The translations under genes were made by a program, and so were the position numbers. The notes under the pieces are model-generated. The model did not search any database, was not told the origin of the DNA, and saw only the letters and a list, made by a program, of their open reading frames with translations. From positions 1 through 64,000 of the forward strand of contig JAHEMJ010000003.1 in NCBI GenBank assembly GCA_024643725.1: DNA of 64,000 bases, in the 5' to 3' direction. This DNA is from Crocinitomicaceae bacterium (GTDB lineage: Bacteria > Bacteroidota > Bacteroidia > Flavobacteriales_D > Crocinitomicaceae). Positions 1 through 6,310 of this stretch are shown here, piece after piece. The first letter of the stretch is position 1. Every line of letters begins with the position of its first letter.

Positions 1-87
1 CTTGCGATGAACAAATCCAAGGGAACACGCGCTAGCGTAATCCGTAAATCAATAAAAACGAATGACGAGGGCGGAATGATGCGGTAA
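1..87 (+). CDS. possible C-terminal tail of an upstream gene (partial)
   Basis: Frame 1 is open from the window edge to a TAA at 85-87, giving 28 codons, and stops eight bases before the stop codon of the convergent queA gene. That placement suits the end of a plus-strand gene. The tail resembles no family I recognise, and an open stretch this short could occur by chance. Confidence 0.25.
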   Translation, partial: LAMNKSKGTRASVIRKSIKTNDEGGMMR

Positions 88-94
88 AGTCCCC

Positions 95-1312
95 TTAACG
101 GTTCAACCAAAGCAAACTTCCGTCGCCATAGCTGAGGAAACGGTAATCGTGATCGAGGGCGTATTGGTAGATATTTTTCCATTCTGGTCCAACGAAGGCG
201 TGAATCAGTAGGAGCAAGGTGGAGCGCGGTTGATGAAAATTGGTCAAAATGCCATGCACCGTGCGTATTTGGTAGCCGGGTTTGATCATAATGCTTGTCT
301 TGCTGAGGAATTGTTCCGTTTCTACCGCTTCAAGTTTCTGCAAGAGCGCAGCCATGGCGGCATGGAAGGAATGTTGCTGCGGTAGGGAATAGGCCTCCCA
401 TTGTTCGATTTGCAGTTCGTGTAATCCGAGCTGTGGGGATTGAATCAATTTCACGCCCATCCAGTACAAGCTTTCCAATGTTCGGAGGGATGTTGTACCC
501 ACAGCAATGCGTGTTTTTTCTTGCTGCTGAATTAAATCGCGAATGAGTTTTCGGCTTACTTCGATGAATTCGCCATGCATGTCGTGCTCTTCTGCTGTTT
601 CCGTTTTGACCGGTTTAAAGGTTCCTGCGCCAACGTGCAAGGTCAAGGTACTGGTTTGAATTCCTTTGGCGTGCAATTCCGTAAATAATTCATCCGTCAG
701 GTGTAGTCCAGCAGTGGGTGCTGCAACAGAACCATCTTCCTTGGCATAAACGGTTTGATAACGTTCCTTGTCACTTTCTTCTGTCTCGCGGTTTAGGTAG
801 GGTGGAAGCGGAATCTTTCCCGCTAGATGCAACACTTCGGCAAAACTGAGCGTGGAATCGGTCCATGAAAACAGTATGTTGATGTTCGCGTCTTCTCGCT
901 TTAGTTGTTCGGCAAAAAGCAATTGAGGGGTGCCGTTGGACTCAAATTCGAGTTCGATGCGTCCACCTTTCCACTTTTTCATTCCACCAACTTGACACCA
1001 CCATTCGACACGGCCTTTTTGTTGCATGGCGGTACTGACATCTGGATACGGATTGCCGTGCTCCAAGCAAAATACTTCTACCTGTCCACCAGTGGGCTTT
1101 CGGAAATGCAAGCGAGCTTCAATGACTTTGCTGTTGTTCATTAATAACAAGGTCTCTGCCGGTAAATGCGATGGAAGATGAAAATACTGATTGTTCGTTA
1201 TTTCACCATCCCGATAGACCAATAGTTTACTATTGTGTCGAGGAGAAACTGGATATCGCGCAATGCGTTCATCTGGCAAGAAATAATCAAAGTCTTCAAT
1301 CTTCGTGTTCAT
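95..1312 (-). CDS. queA: S-adenosylmethionine:tRNA ribosyltransferase-isomerase QueA
   Basis: QueA transfers and isomerises the ribosyl part of SAM onto 7-aminomethyl-7-deazaguanine in tRNA, making epoxyqueuosine in the queuosine pathway (cytoplasm). The 405-residue product shows the family hallmarks: an N-terminal stretch with FDYFLPDERIARYP, GSVAAPTAGLHLT in the middle, HVGAGTFKPV, VGTTSLRTLES, and TNFHQPRSTLLLL near the C-terminus. It is longer than the roughly 350 residues of proteobacterial QueA. I chose the ATG at 1312 because the possible 22-codon upstream extension carries no family sequence and a TAttTTTG element lies at 1338-1331. It converges on an unidentified tail at the window edge. 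Confidence 0.95.
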   Translation of the reverse strand: MNTKIEDFDYFLPDERIARYPVSPRHNSKLLVYRDGEITNNQYFHLPSHLPAETLLLMNNSKVIEARLHFRKPTGGQVEVFCLEHGNPYPDVSTAMQQKGRVEWWCQVGGMKKWKGGRIELEFESNGTPQLLFAEQLKREDANINILFSWTDSTLSFAEVLHLAGKIPLPPYLNRETEESDKERYQTVYAKEDGSVAAPTAGLHLTDELFTELHAKGIQTSTLTLHVGAGTFKPVKTETAEEHDMHGEFIEVSRKLIRDLIQQQEKTRIAVGTTSLRTLESLYWMGVKLIQSPQLGLHELQIEQWEAYSLPQQHSFHAAMAALLQKLEAVETEQFLSKTSIMIKPGYQIRTVHGILTNFHQPRSTLLLLIHAFVGPEWKNIYQYALDHDYRFLSYGDGSLLWLNR

Positions 1313-1330
1313 CGTTTTCAGTTTCGAGGA

Positions 1331-1338
1331 CAAAAATA
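1331..1338 (-). promoter_or_regulatory. putative -7 promoter element upstream of queA
   Basis: On the minus strand this reads TATTTTTG, a match to the Bacteroidetes sigma-A -7 consensus TAnnTTTG, 18 bases before the queA ATG. No clear TTTG -33 partner is visible. Confidence 0.4.
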
Positions 1339-1401
1339 CGAATGAAAGTCGTTTGTTTCGTTGAAATTTAACGTACATTTCTTCTAAAAAGCATAATATA
1401 A

Positions 1402-1444
1402 TATTACAATAAAAATAAAATGTAATATAATAGTATTACATTTG
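1402..1444 (+). promoter_or_regulatory. putative operator and promoter of the mobile mystery A/B cassette
   Basis: TGTAATA at 1421-1427 and TATTACA at 1434-1440 form a perfect 7-bp inverted repeat with a 6-base spacer, and a third half-site TATTACA lies at 1402-1408. The right arm overlaps TACATTTG at 1437-1444, a perfect TAnnTTTG element. This is the arrangement expected for autorepression by the downstream HTH protein. The protein-operator link is inferred. Confidence 0.5.
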
Positions 1445-1461
1445 TGGTAAAAATAAAGAAC

Positions 1462-1920
1462 ATGAAACAGTCAGCACTCCATGTAAATCAATTAAATCGA
1501 AAAATTGGAACCTTTCAAATGGCAGATAAAGTTTCGCGCCCCAACATTGGTTGGATTAAGACCATTCGAAAAGGCCTTGGTATGTCATCTGAACAATTGG
1601 CTAAAAAACTTCAAATCACAAGACAAAGTGTTCTGAGTATTGAGCAAAGGGAAAAAAATGGATCTATCACGCTTAAAAATTTGGAGTTAGCGGCCCAAGC
1701 GATGGACATGAAATTGGTGTATGGTGTCGTTCCAAAAGATGGTTCTTTAGATAAACTCATAGAACGAAAAGCATTACAACTGGCAACCGAAATTGTCCTT
1801 CGCGCTTCAGATACAATGCATTTAGAAGGTCAAGGAAACTCACCCGAACGCATTAAAAAGGCAATAAAAGAGCGTGCAAAAGAGTTAAAAGAGGAAATGC
1901 CTAAAAAACTATGGGATTAA
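1462..1920 (+). CDS. mobile mystery protein A, helix-turn-helix regulator
   Basis: This 152-residue protein matches the mobile mystery protein A family. It has an N-terminal segment of the type QLNRKIGTF, the GWIKTIRKGLGMSSEQLAKK helix, an XRE-like HTH (about residues 40-85) and the conserved TMHLEGQ motif near residue 120. In this family A is always paired with a Fic-type protein B and is presumed to regulate or neutralise it. Here the A stop overlaps the B start by 10 bases, so the genes are translationally coupled. ATG 1462 is preferred over GTG 1444 because it follows the TAnnTTTG element at a sensible distance and matches the usual length. An operator-like inverted repeat lies directly upstream. 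Confidence 0.88.
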   Translation: MKQSALHVNQLNRKIGTFQMADKVSRPNIGWIKTIRKGLGMSSEQLAKKLQITRQSVLSIEQREKNGSITLKNLELAAQAMDMKLVYGVVPKDGSLDKLIERKALQLATEIVLRASDTMHLEGQGNSPERIKKAIKERAKELKEEMPKKLWD

Positions 1921-2513
1921 GTCAACATGTTCAAGCCGGACAAACACCTTTGGAGGAAGAGGAAAGAGATGGATTAAAGATTTTAACCATCAACTGTTTG
2001 TCCGAATTGGATGAATTTGAGCAAAAGAACATTGAGGAGGCCATCGCTTGGACCATGGGAAAAACATATACCATTCAAAAACTGATTTCAACATCATTTA
2101 TCCGAACACTGCACAAGAAAATGTATGGACACGTATGGAATTGGGGCGGTCAATTTCGAAAAAGCGAGAAAAATATTGGTATTCCAGCTTGGCAAGTTCC
2201 AACCGCTTTAAAAATGTTATTAGACGATGTCCTTTTTTGGATCGATCACAAGACGTATCCAGAGGACGAAATTGCCATTCGATTCAAGCATCGACTTGTC
2301 AGTATTCATTGTTTTTCCAACGGAAACGGACGGCATAGTCGACTGATGGCGGATTTGATTTCAGAAAAAATATTCCATCAACCTGTTTTTACGTGGGGAC
2401 GTTCTTCTTCCAACCTTCAAGACAAGGAGCAAATTAGAAAACAATACCTGCGTGCTTTAAAAATGGCAGATAAAGGAAATTATTCAGAGTTGATTGACTT
2501 TTCAAGAAGTTAG
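1911..2513 (+). CDS. mobile mystery protein B, Fic-domain protein
   Basis: This 200-residue Fic-fold protein belongs to the mobile mystery protein B family. The Fic core motif is HCFSNGNGRHSR (residues 133-144). The acidic residue that coordinates Mg-ATP in classical AMPylating Fic enzymes (HPFx[D/E]GNGR) is Asn here, which I recall as a family feature. The W-rich segment GHVWNWGGQFR (about 74-84) is also typical. Such A/B pairs look like toxin-antitoxin modules and sit at variable genomic positions. The activity and target are unknown. Immediately downstream lies a diverged second copy of the gene's last 113 bases, indicating past cassette exchange. Confidence 0.9.
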   Translation: MGLSQHVQAGQTPLEEEERDGLKILTINCLSELDEFEQKNIEEAIAWTMGKTYTIQKLISTSFIRTLHKKMYGHVWNWGGQFRKSEKNIGIPAWQVPTALKMLLDDVLFWIDHKTYPEDEIAIRFKHRLVSIHCFSNGNGRHSRLMADLISEKIFHQPVFTWGRSSSNLQDKEQIRKQYLRALKMADKGNYSELIDFSRS

Positions 2514-2515
2514 TT

Positions 2516-2628
2516 GTTCTTGTTCCAACCTTCAACACAAGGAGCAAATTCGAAAACAATACCTTCGTGCCTTAAAAAGGACTGATCAAGGAATGTTTTC
2601 GGAGCTCATTCGCTTTTCAAGGGGATAA
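2516..2628 (+). pseudogene. remnant of a second fic (mobile mystery B) 3' end
   Basis: These 113 bases align without gaps to the last 113 bases of the intact fic gene (2401-2513), with about 92 positions identical by hand count. The copy encodes the homologous C-terminus (CSCSNLQHKEQIRKQYLRAL onward) and ends in its own in-frame TAA at 2626-2628, but has no start and no upstream Fic domain. Its frame is shifted relative to the intact gene, so it is not read-through. The nucleotide divergence looks like that of a homologous allele rather than a recent tandem duplication. Confidence 0.85.
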
Positions 2629-2640
2629 CCTAATTTTCTG

Positions 2641-2680
2641 CATTTTCCGATTTCCGTTTTTTCGCTCGGTTCGTCTATTC
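2641..2680 (+). repeat. degenerate heptamer-type repeat
   Basis: Two to three 7-base units (TTTCCGA, TTTCCGT, then a slipped TTTTTCG) resemble the start of the heptamer arrays at 6180, 11810 and 22238. Like two of them it lies just after a stop codon. The match is weak. Confidence 0.3.
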
Positions 2681-2797
2681 GATTTAAAAATAGAACATGT
2701 TCTATTTTTTATTTAAATCACTGAATTTTGACTTTTCCTTCCAAACAAATACGTTAATTCGTTGTTAATGAAGTCTAAACACCTAAATCACAACACG

Positions 2798-4087
2798 ATG
2801 AATTATTTTAAAACACTTTTTTTACTTCTTATTTGTGGCTTGCATGTAACGCTATCTGCGCAAAGCAATTATTTATATGGTTTGATGCGAACCCCGGGAG
2901 TAGGAACGAACACTTCTGCAGGAACCATTTTTTTATCCAAGTTAGATGTGAACACAGGAATCTTTACACAGATTAGTCCGAGTAGCTTGGCATATGCCTT
3001 TAATATTACAGGTTCTGCGCTTGACCCGAATACGGAATCTTATTTTTTTGAGTCTTTTTCAGACTTTATATCGGTGGATATGACAAGCGGGGTGACCAAC
3101 GCGCAAAATATGATGAGCAATCCTATCGCTACCAGTTACTTCGACAACTTTCGCTTTAATACGGGTGATTCCACCATTTACGGATTAGCAAGAAGATCGA
3201 TTTCCAACGGAATTGGTCAGCCTGCAACGGGTGAGTTGTATTTAGCGACTATCGACCCTAATACAGCAGAAATTACTCAAATTTCACCGCAGTCTATTGG
3301 ATCATCGTACACAGGTATCAGTAATGCAATTAATCCACATGAAATGGTATATTACTATTCGAGTGCTTCACAAATCATTGGGCTCGACATGTATACAGGA
3401 CAAGTTTATTCGACTCACCCCATTACCTTCCCTCAAGGAGGAATGTACTTCGACAACTTTACATACAATTGTGGTGACACATCAATATACGGTTTAATAC
3501 GAGTGAATAACACCCCACCCTTGACAGTTCAATTTGGAAAAATCAATCCACAAACTGGCGTGGTTACTCAAATATCCCAAAGTCCGCTCCCATATTCCAT
3601 GTATTCAGCGAATGGTAGTTCTACCATTGATCCAATAAATGGTATTTATTATTTTGCTGCCACGCTTCCTCAGGGTGGGTATGGTGTCATTGGTGTTTCT
3701 GTGACAACTGGAACCGTTGTGAGTGAGAATCCATTTCCAACACCAAGCGGAAGTTCACCGATTTATTTCGATATGATGCGACATCCATCGGATTGTTACC
3801 AAGCCGCTCCAGAGCGTTTGAATCCAAACAACGGTTCGGCAGGATTATCCAAAGTAAACAAGTCGAATATAAACGTAGCTCCGAATCCCTTTAATCAGCA
3901 GCTGAATATCTCTTCGAGTTCCAACATCAATACACTGATCTTGCGCGATGCTCAAGGGAAAATCTTCACACAATTAACGCCGGCATCAATGTCGGTTTCA
4001 ATCGAAACGGCAGCTTTCGCAAGTGGTATCTATTTTCTTGAACTACATACCGAAAATGGTATAGAGATGGTAAAAGTGGTGAAGTAG
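2798..4087 (+). CDS. secreted T9SS (type A) cargo protein with repeated propeller-like units
   Basis: The 429-residue product has a signal peptide (MNYFKTLFLLLICGLHVTLS, cleaved near AQS). It then carries three to four related segments marked by YFDNF, a short Asn/Gly-rich turn, DSTIYGL or DTSIYGL, and TQIS, which suggests beta-propeller blades. It ends in a T9SS type A sorting domain beginning NVAPNPFNQQLNIS and finishing GIYFLELHTENGIEMVKVVK. It is therefore predicted to cross the outer membrane and be surface-attached or released. Its function is unknown. ATG 2798 is preferred over ATG 2768 because it starts directly at the signal peptide. A hairpin terminator follows. Confidence 0.85.
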   Translation: MNYFKTLFLLLICGLHVTLSAQSNYLYGLMRTPGVGTNTSAGTIFLSKLDVNTGIFTQISPSSLAYAFNITGSALDPNTESYFFESFSDFISVDMTSGVTNAQNMMSNPIATSYFDNFRFNTGDSTIYGLARRSISNGIGQPATGELYLATIDPNTAEITQISPQSIGSSYTGISNAINPHEMVYYYSSASQIIGLDMYTGQVYSTHPITFPQGGMYFDNFTYNCGDTSIYGLIRVNNTPPLTVQFGKINPQTGVVTQISQSPLPYSMYSANGSSTIDPINGIYYFAATLPQGGYGVIGVSVTTGTVVSENPFPTPSGSSPIYFDMMRHPSDCYQAAPERLNPNNGSAGLSKVNKSNINVAPNPFNQQLNISSSSNINTLILRDAQGKIFTQLTPASMSVSIETAAFASGIYFLELHTENGIEMVKVVK

Positions 4088-4107
4088 AAATTGAACTAAA
4101 TAAATTT

Positions 4108-4144
4108 AAAAACCCTGGGACGATTTGATGTTCTGGGGTTTTTT
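4108..4144 (+). terminator. putative rho-independent terminator
   Basis: AAAAACCC at 4108-4115 can pair with GGGGTTTTTT at 4135-4144 across a loop of about 19 bases, and the right arm ends in a T-run. It lies 20 bases after the T9SS gene stop. The stem is short and the loop long. Confidence 0.5.
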
Positions 4145-4203
4145 GTTCTGTTAACATTGAAAAGTTTTTACTCCGCACTTTTCATTGATTTCCGAGCAAA
4201 AGC

Positions 4204-4443
4204 TCATCTTCCAGATTTCTTCAAATACTCCAGGTACATTTCCTCGACTTTTGCTCTAGCCCATGGAGTGCGTCGCAAAAAGACCAAGCTCGACTTAATC
4301 GAAGGATCGTGTTTAAAGCAGTTGATGTTTACTTTGAAGAACATGTGTTCCCAGCCGTATTTATCGACAAGGGTCTCTAAGATGTTCGCGAGTTTTACGC
4401 CGTGAAGTGGGTTGTTGGGTTGACTATTTTGTGATTCAGACAT
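4204..4443 (-). CDS. VF530 family (DUF2132) small protein
   Basis: This 79-residue protein matches the VF530/DUF2132 family along its length: [20 protein letters not shown], then [35 protein letters not shown] and [10 protein letters not shown]. The family is a small alpha-helical fold of unknown cellular role that has been suggested to bind DNA. A TAaaTTTG element lies only four bases upstream of the ATG (4455-4448, minus strand), so the message could be nearly leaderless. It is a single-gene unit between two minus-strand genes. Confidence 0.9.
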   Translation of the reverse strand: MSESQNSQPNNPLHGVKLANILETLVDKYGWEHMFFKVNINCFKHDPSIKSSLVFLRRTPWARAKVEEMYLEYLKKSGR

Positions 4444-4546
4444 CTGTCAAATTTACATTGTTTTCTTCTGATTTGAAAGAATCTATGGCTAATGCGCTCC
4501 ACGCTATTTCTCCACTAAGTTTTGTTTCTCCTTGCTTCTAGAAAAA

Positions 4547-5203
4547 CTACCTCAACTTCTCAAAGCGCACATGACATACAATTGATGCAGCGAATAAAAA
4601 GTCTTCCATTTTTGGACCGCAGCAAATGTTGTGCACCATGAAATAGCGATTTGTCCCTGGAACTTTTTCGTCTGTTACGACTCCAACGTGTCCACGAGCA
4701 ATGTCCCAAAAGACAATGTCCCCTGGTTGATAGTCCTTTTCTTCGGTGGTTACGGGAACGGTTTGTTTTTGACGCTTGAAATACACGATGAGGTTGGTGC
4801 ATCGACGGTGGTCAATGTTCTTGTCTACTTTGTTGATTTGATACGCACTGCGAGCTGCGAGGATGTCCTCATGGACCAAACGCTGCAAGTCAATGCCGAT
4901 GGACCGCAATCCACGAATGGGAACATCGACACAAACGCCTTTGTTAGCGGGAACGTCGCCATTGGGATAAGGTATCGTGAAGTAACTGGGATCGTAAGTG
5001 ACGTCTTGCGTGCTTTGCCATTTGACATGTTGGACAAATGTTTGACAGGTGGACGAAAGTTTCAGGCTGTCCGAAGTGTGAAGGGATTCTTGTGTGACCT
5101 CCTTCGTTGATTTCTCAAAAAGAGAATGCGCGCCTTGACGACTTCCAAAAATAGACATTCCAAGTAAAAACAAGCTCACTGAAAAAAGAATGCCTGACTT
5201 CAT
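4547..5203 (-). CDS. DUF1287 family exported protein (NlpC/P60-like)
   Basis: The 218-residue protein has an N-terminal signal or anchor segment (about residues 1-20) and the signatures of DUF1287: VTYDPSYFTIPYPNGDVPA, GVCVDVPIRGLRSIGIDLQ, NIDHRRCTNL, PGDIVFWDIARGHVGVVTDE and MVHNICCGPKMEDFLF. DUF1287 is assigned to the NlpC/P60-like papain fold, with the Cys of GVCVD and the His of HVG as likely catalytic residues. No substrate is established, but a peptidoglycan or envelope peptide is plausible. Its ATG abuts the stop of the upstream LysM gene with no gap, so the two are almost certainly co-translated. Confidence 0.88.
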   Translation of the reverse strand: MKSGILFSVSLFLLGMSIFGSRQGAHSLFEKSTKEVTQESLHTSDSLKLSSTCQTFVQHVKWQSTQDVTYDPSYFTIPYPNGDVPANKGVCVDVPIRGLRSIGIDLQRLVHEDILAARSAYQINKVDKNIDHRRCTNLIVYFKRQKQTVPVTTEEKDYQPGDIVFWDIARGHVGVVTDEKVPGTNRYFMVHNICCGPKMEDFLFAASIVCHVRFEKLR

Positions 5204-6127
5204 CTAGCGTGGAATTTTTAAGTTTTGTCCAATTTGAATGGTATCTGAACGTAGGTGGTTCGCTTTTTTAATGGCAGCGATGGAAACATGGTGCTTTCCT
5301 GCTATTTCAGAAAGCGTATCACCTGTTTTTACTTGGTAGATTTTGTAACTTGGTTTTGGGGTGGATTTCACCGGTGATGGCGTTGTTTTTACCGCTGTAG
5401 AATCGTTAGTAACTGGCGGACCCACAGGCGTCAATAAGAGTTCCGTATCCTCGACAGGTGGAATTTCTACATTTGGTGGGGCGGAGAATTTGTAGAAATG
5501 TTGACGAATGTTGATGGTTCCATTGAAATCACAGAGTTGATTGCCATGCCAGTCGTAGCAAACTTTTACATTTTCATTGAATTCCATCAGTTTGTGTGGA
5601 TGAAAATTAGGGTATTTATTGATCATCCGTGGTAGCTGTTTTTGTACGGCGGACAAGCCTCCTCCCGCCGAACCGCGACTGTCGATGCGCACGTAGGAGC
5701 GACCATCGGTACTTGGACCCACCACCGCGAACCAATAGACTTTCAAACAAACCGGGTCAATTTGAATGTAGAGTTTTTTCACATCGGACGGAAATCCATT
5801 GTTGCGCACTTGCTCCAAAGCGAGGTTCACTTTGATGTTTAAGTAGCCGCCAAATCGATCTACAATGCGGTAGTTGAATGAATGCAGCGCGTCATAAGTC
5901 GACGGCATTCCTTGCGCACTGAACGAATCACACACTAAAATGTCATTCAGGTCCAGCGCAATGGTATCCTTTAGAATCTTGTGAAAACGAAACTGATTGA
6001 TTTCTGGAATCATTGCTTGATCTTCTGATTCACTGGTCGTGTCCTCGAAGGATAATTGTCCCCAAGCAGAAGATTGGCCCAACACGCAGGTTACAAAAAG
6101 GAGAGAAATACAACGCAGGATATTCAT
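5204..6127 (-). CDS. exported LysM-domain protein
   Basis: This 307-residue protein has a signal peptide (about residues 1-23), a central domain of about 190 residues that I do not recognise (SFNYRIVDRFGGYLNIKVNL, then a basic Tyr-rich stretch), a Pro/Thr/Ser-rich linker (about 225-260) and a C-terminal LysM domain (about 263-307: YQVKTGDTLSEIAGKHHVSI, ending QIGQNLKIP). LysM binds N-acetylglucosamine in peptidoglycan, so this is probably a periplasmic wall-binding protein. It is the first gene of a two-gene operon with the DUF1287 protein, suggesting that it helps target or partner that enzyme. Confidence 0.85.
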   Translation of the reverse strand: MNILRCISLLFVTCVLGQSSAWGQLSFEDTTSESEDQAMIPEINQFRFHKILKDTIALDLNDILVCDSFSAQGMPSTYDALHSFNYRIVDRFGGYLNIKVNLALEQVRNNGFPSDVKKLYIQIDPVCLKVYWFAVVGPSTDGRSYVRIDSRGSAGGGLSAVQKQLPRMINKYPNFHPHKLMEFNENVKVCYDWHGNQLCDFNGTINIRQHFYKFSAPPNVEIPPVEDTELLLTPVGPPVTNDSTAVKTTPSPVKSTPKPSYKIYQVKTGDTLSEIAGKHHVSIAAIKKANHLRSDTIQIGQNLKIPR

Positions 6128-6179
6128 TGTTCTTGTCAGATACTCAAAGTTACAACGAATTATTCAGTTGAGGTTACTA

Positions 6180-6251
6180 TGTTCGTTTTCCGTTTTTCGT
6201 TGTTCGATGTTCGATGTTCGATGTCCGTTGTTCGATGTCCGTTGCCCGTTC
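6180..6251 (+). repeat. intergenic heptamer array, locus 1
   Basis: Ten consecutive 7-base units in perfect phase run from TGTTCGT at 6180 to TGCCCGT at 6243-6249, then TC. The units follow TGTYCGW with variants (TTTCCGT, TTTTCGT, TGTTCGA three times, TGTCCGT, and so on). The same period, unit and end sequences recur at 22238-22295 on the opposite strand, and the unit recurs at 11810-11869. The array lies between the LysM gene start and the MoxR gene stop. Confidence 0.85.
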
Positions 6252-6310
6252 ACTAACGCACTAGTTACTAACTCACTAATCACTATCGCACTAGTCACTA
6301 ACTCAACTCA
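6251..6310. repeat. second short tandem array (CACTA core)
   Basis: Directly adjoining the heptamer array is a different quasi-repeat of period 7-8. Units such as CACTAACG, CACTAGTT, ACTAACT, CACTAAT, CACTATCG, CACTAGT and CACTAACT run up to the MoxR stop codon at 6311. On the MoxR coding strand the core reads TAGTG. No coding potential or hairpin explains it. Confidence 0.75.

Noticed and set aside
2762..2797. TTG or ATG starts upstream of 2798 for the T9SS protein
   Set aside because: They would put 10-12 extra residues ahead of a normal signal peptide. ATG 2798 begins directly at the signal peptide.
4631..5110. A 159-codon plus-strand open frame opposite the DUF1287 gene
   Set aside because: It is the complement of a gene with clear family motifs, and its product has no recognisable features.
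6180..6310. The short tandem arrays as a CRISPR array
   Set aside because: Units are 7-8 bases with no spacers and no cas genes are present, so they cannot be repeat-spacer structure.
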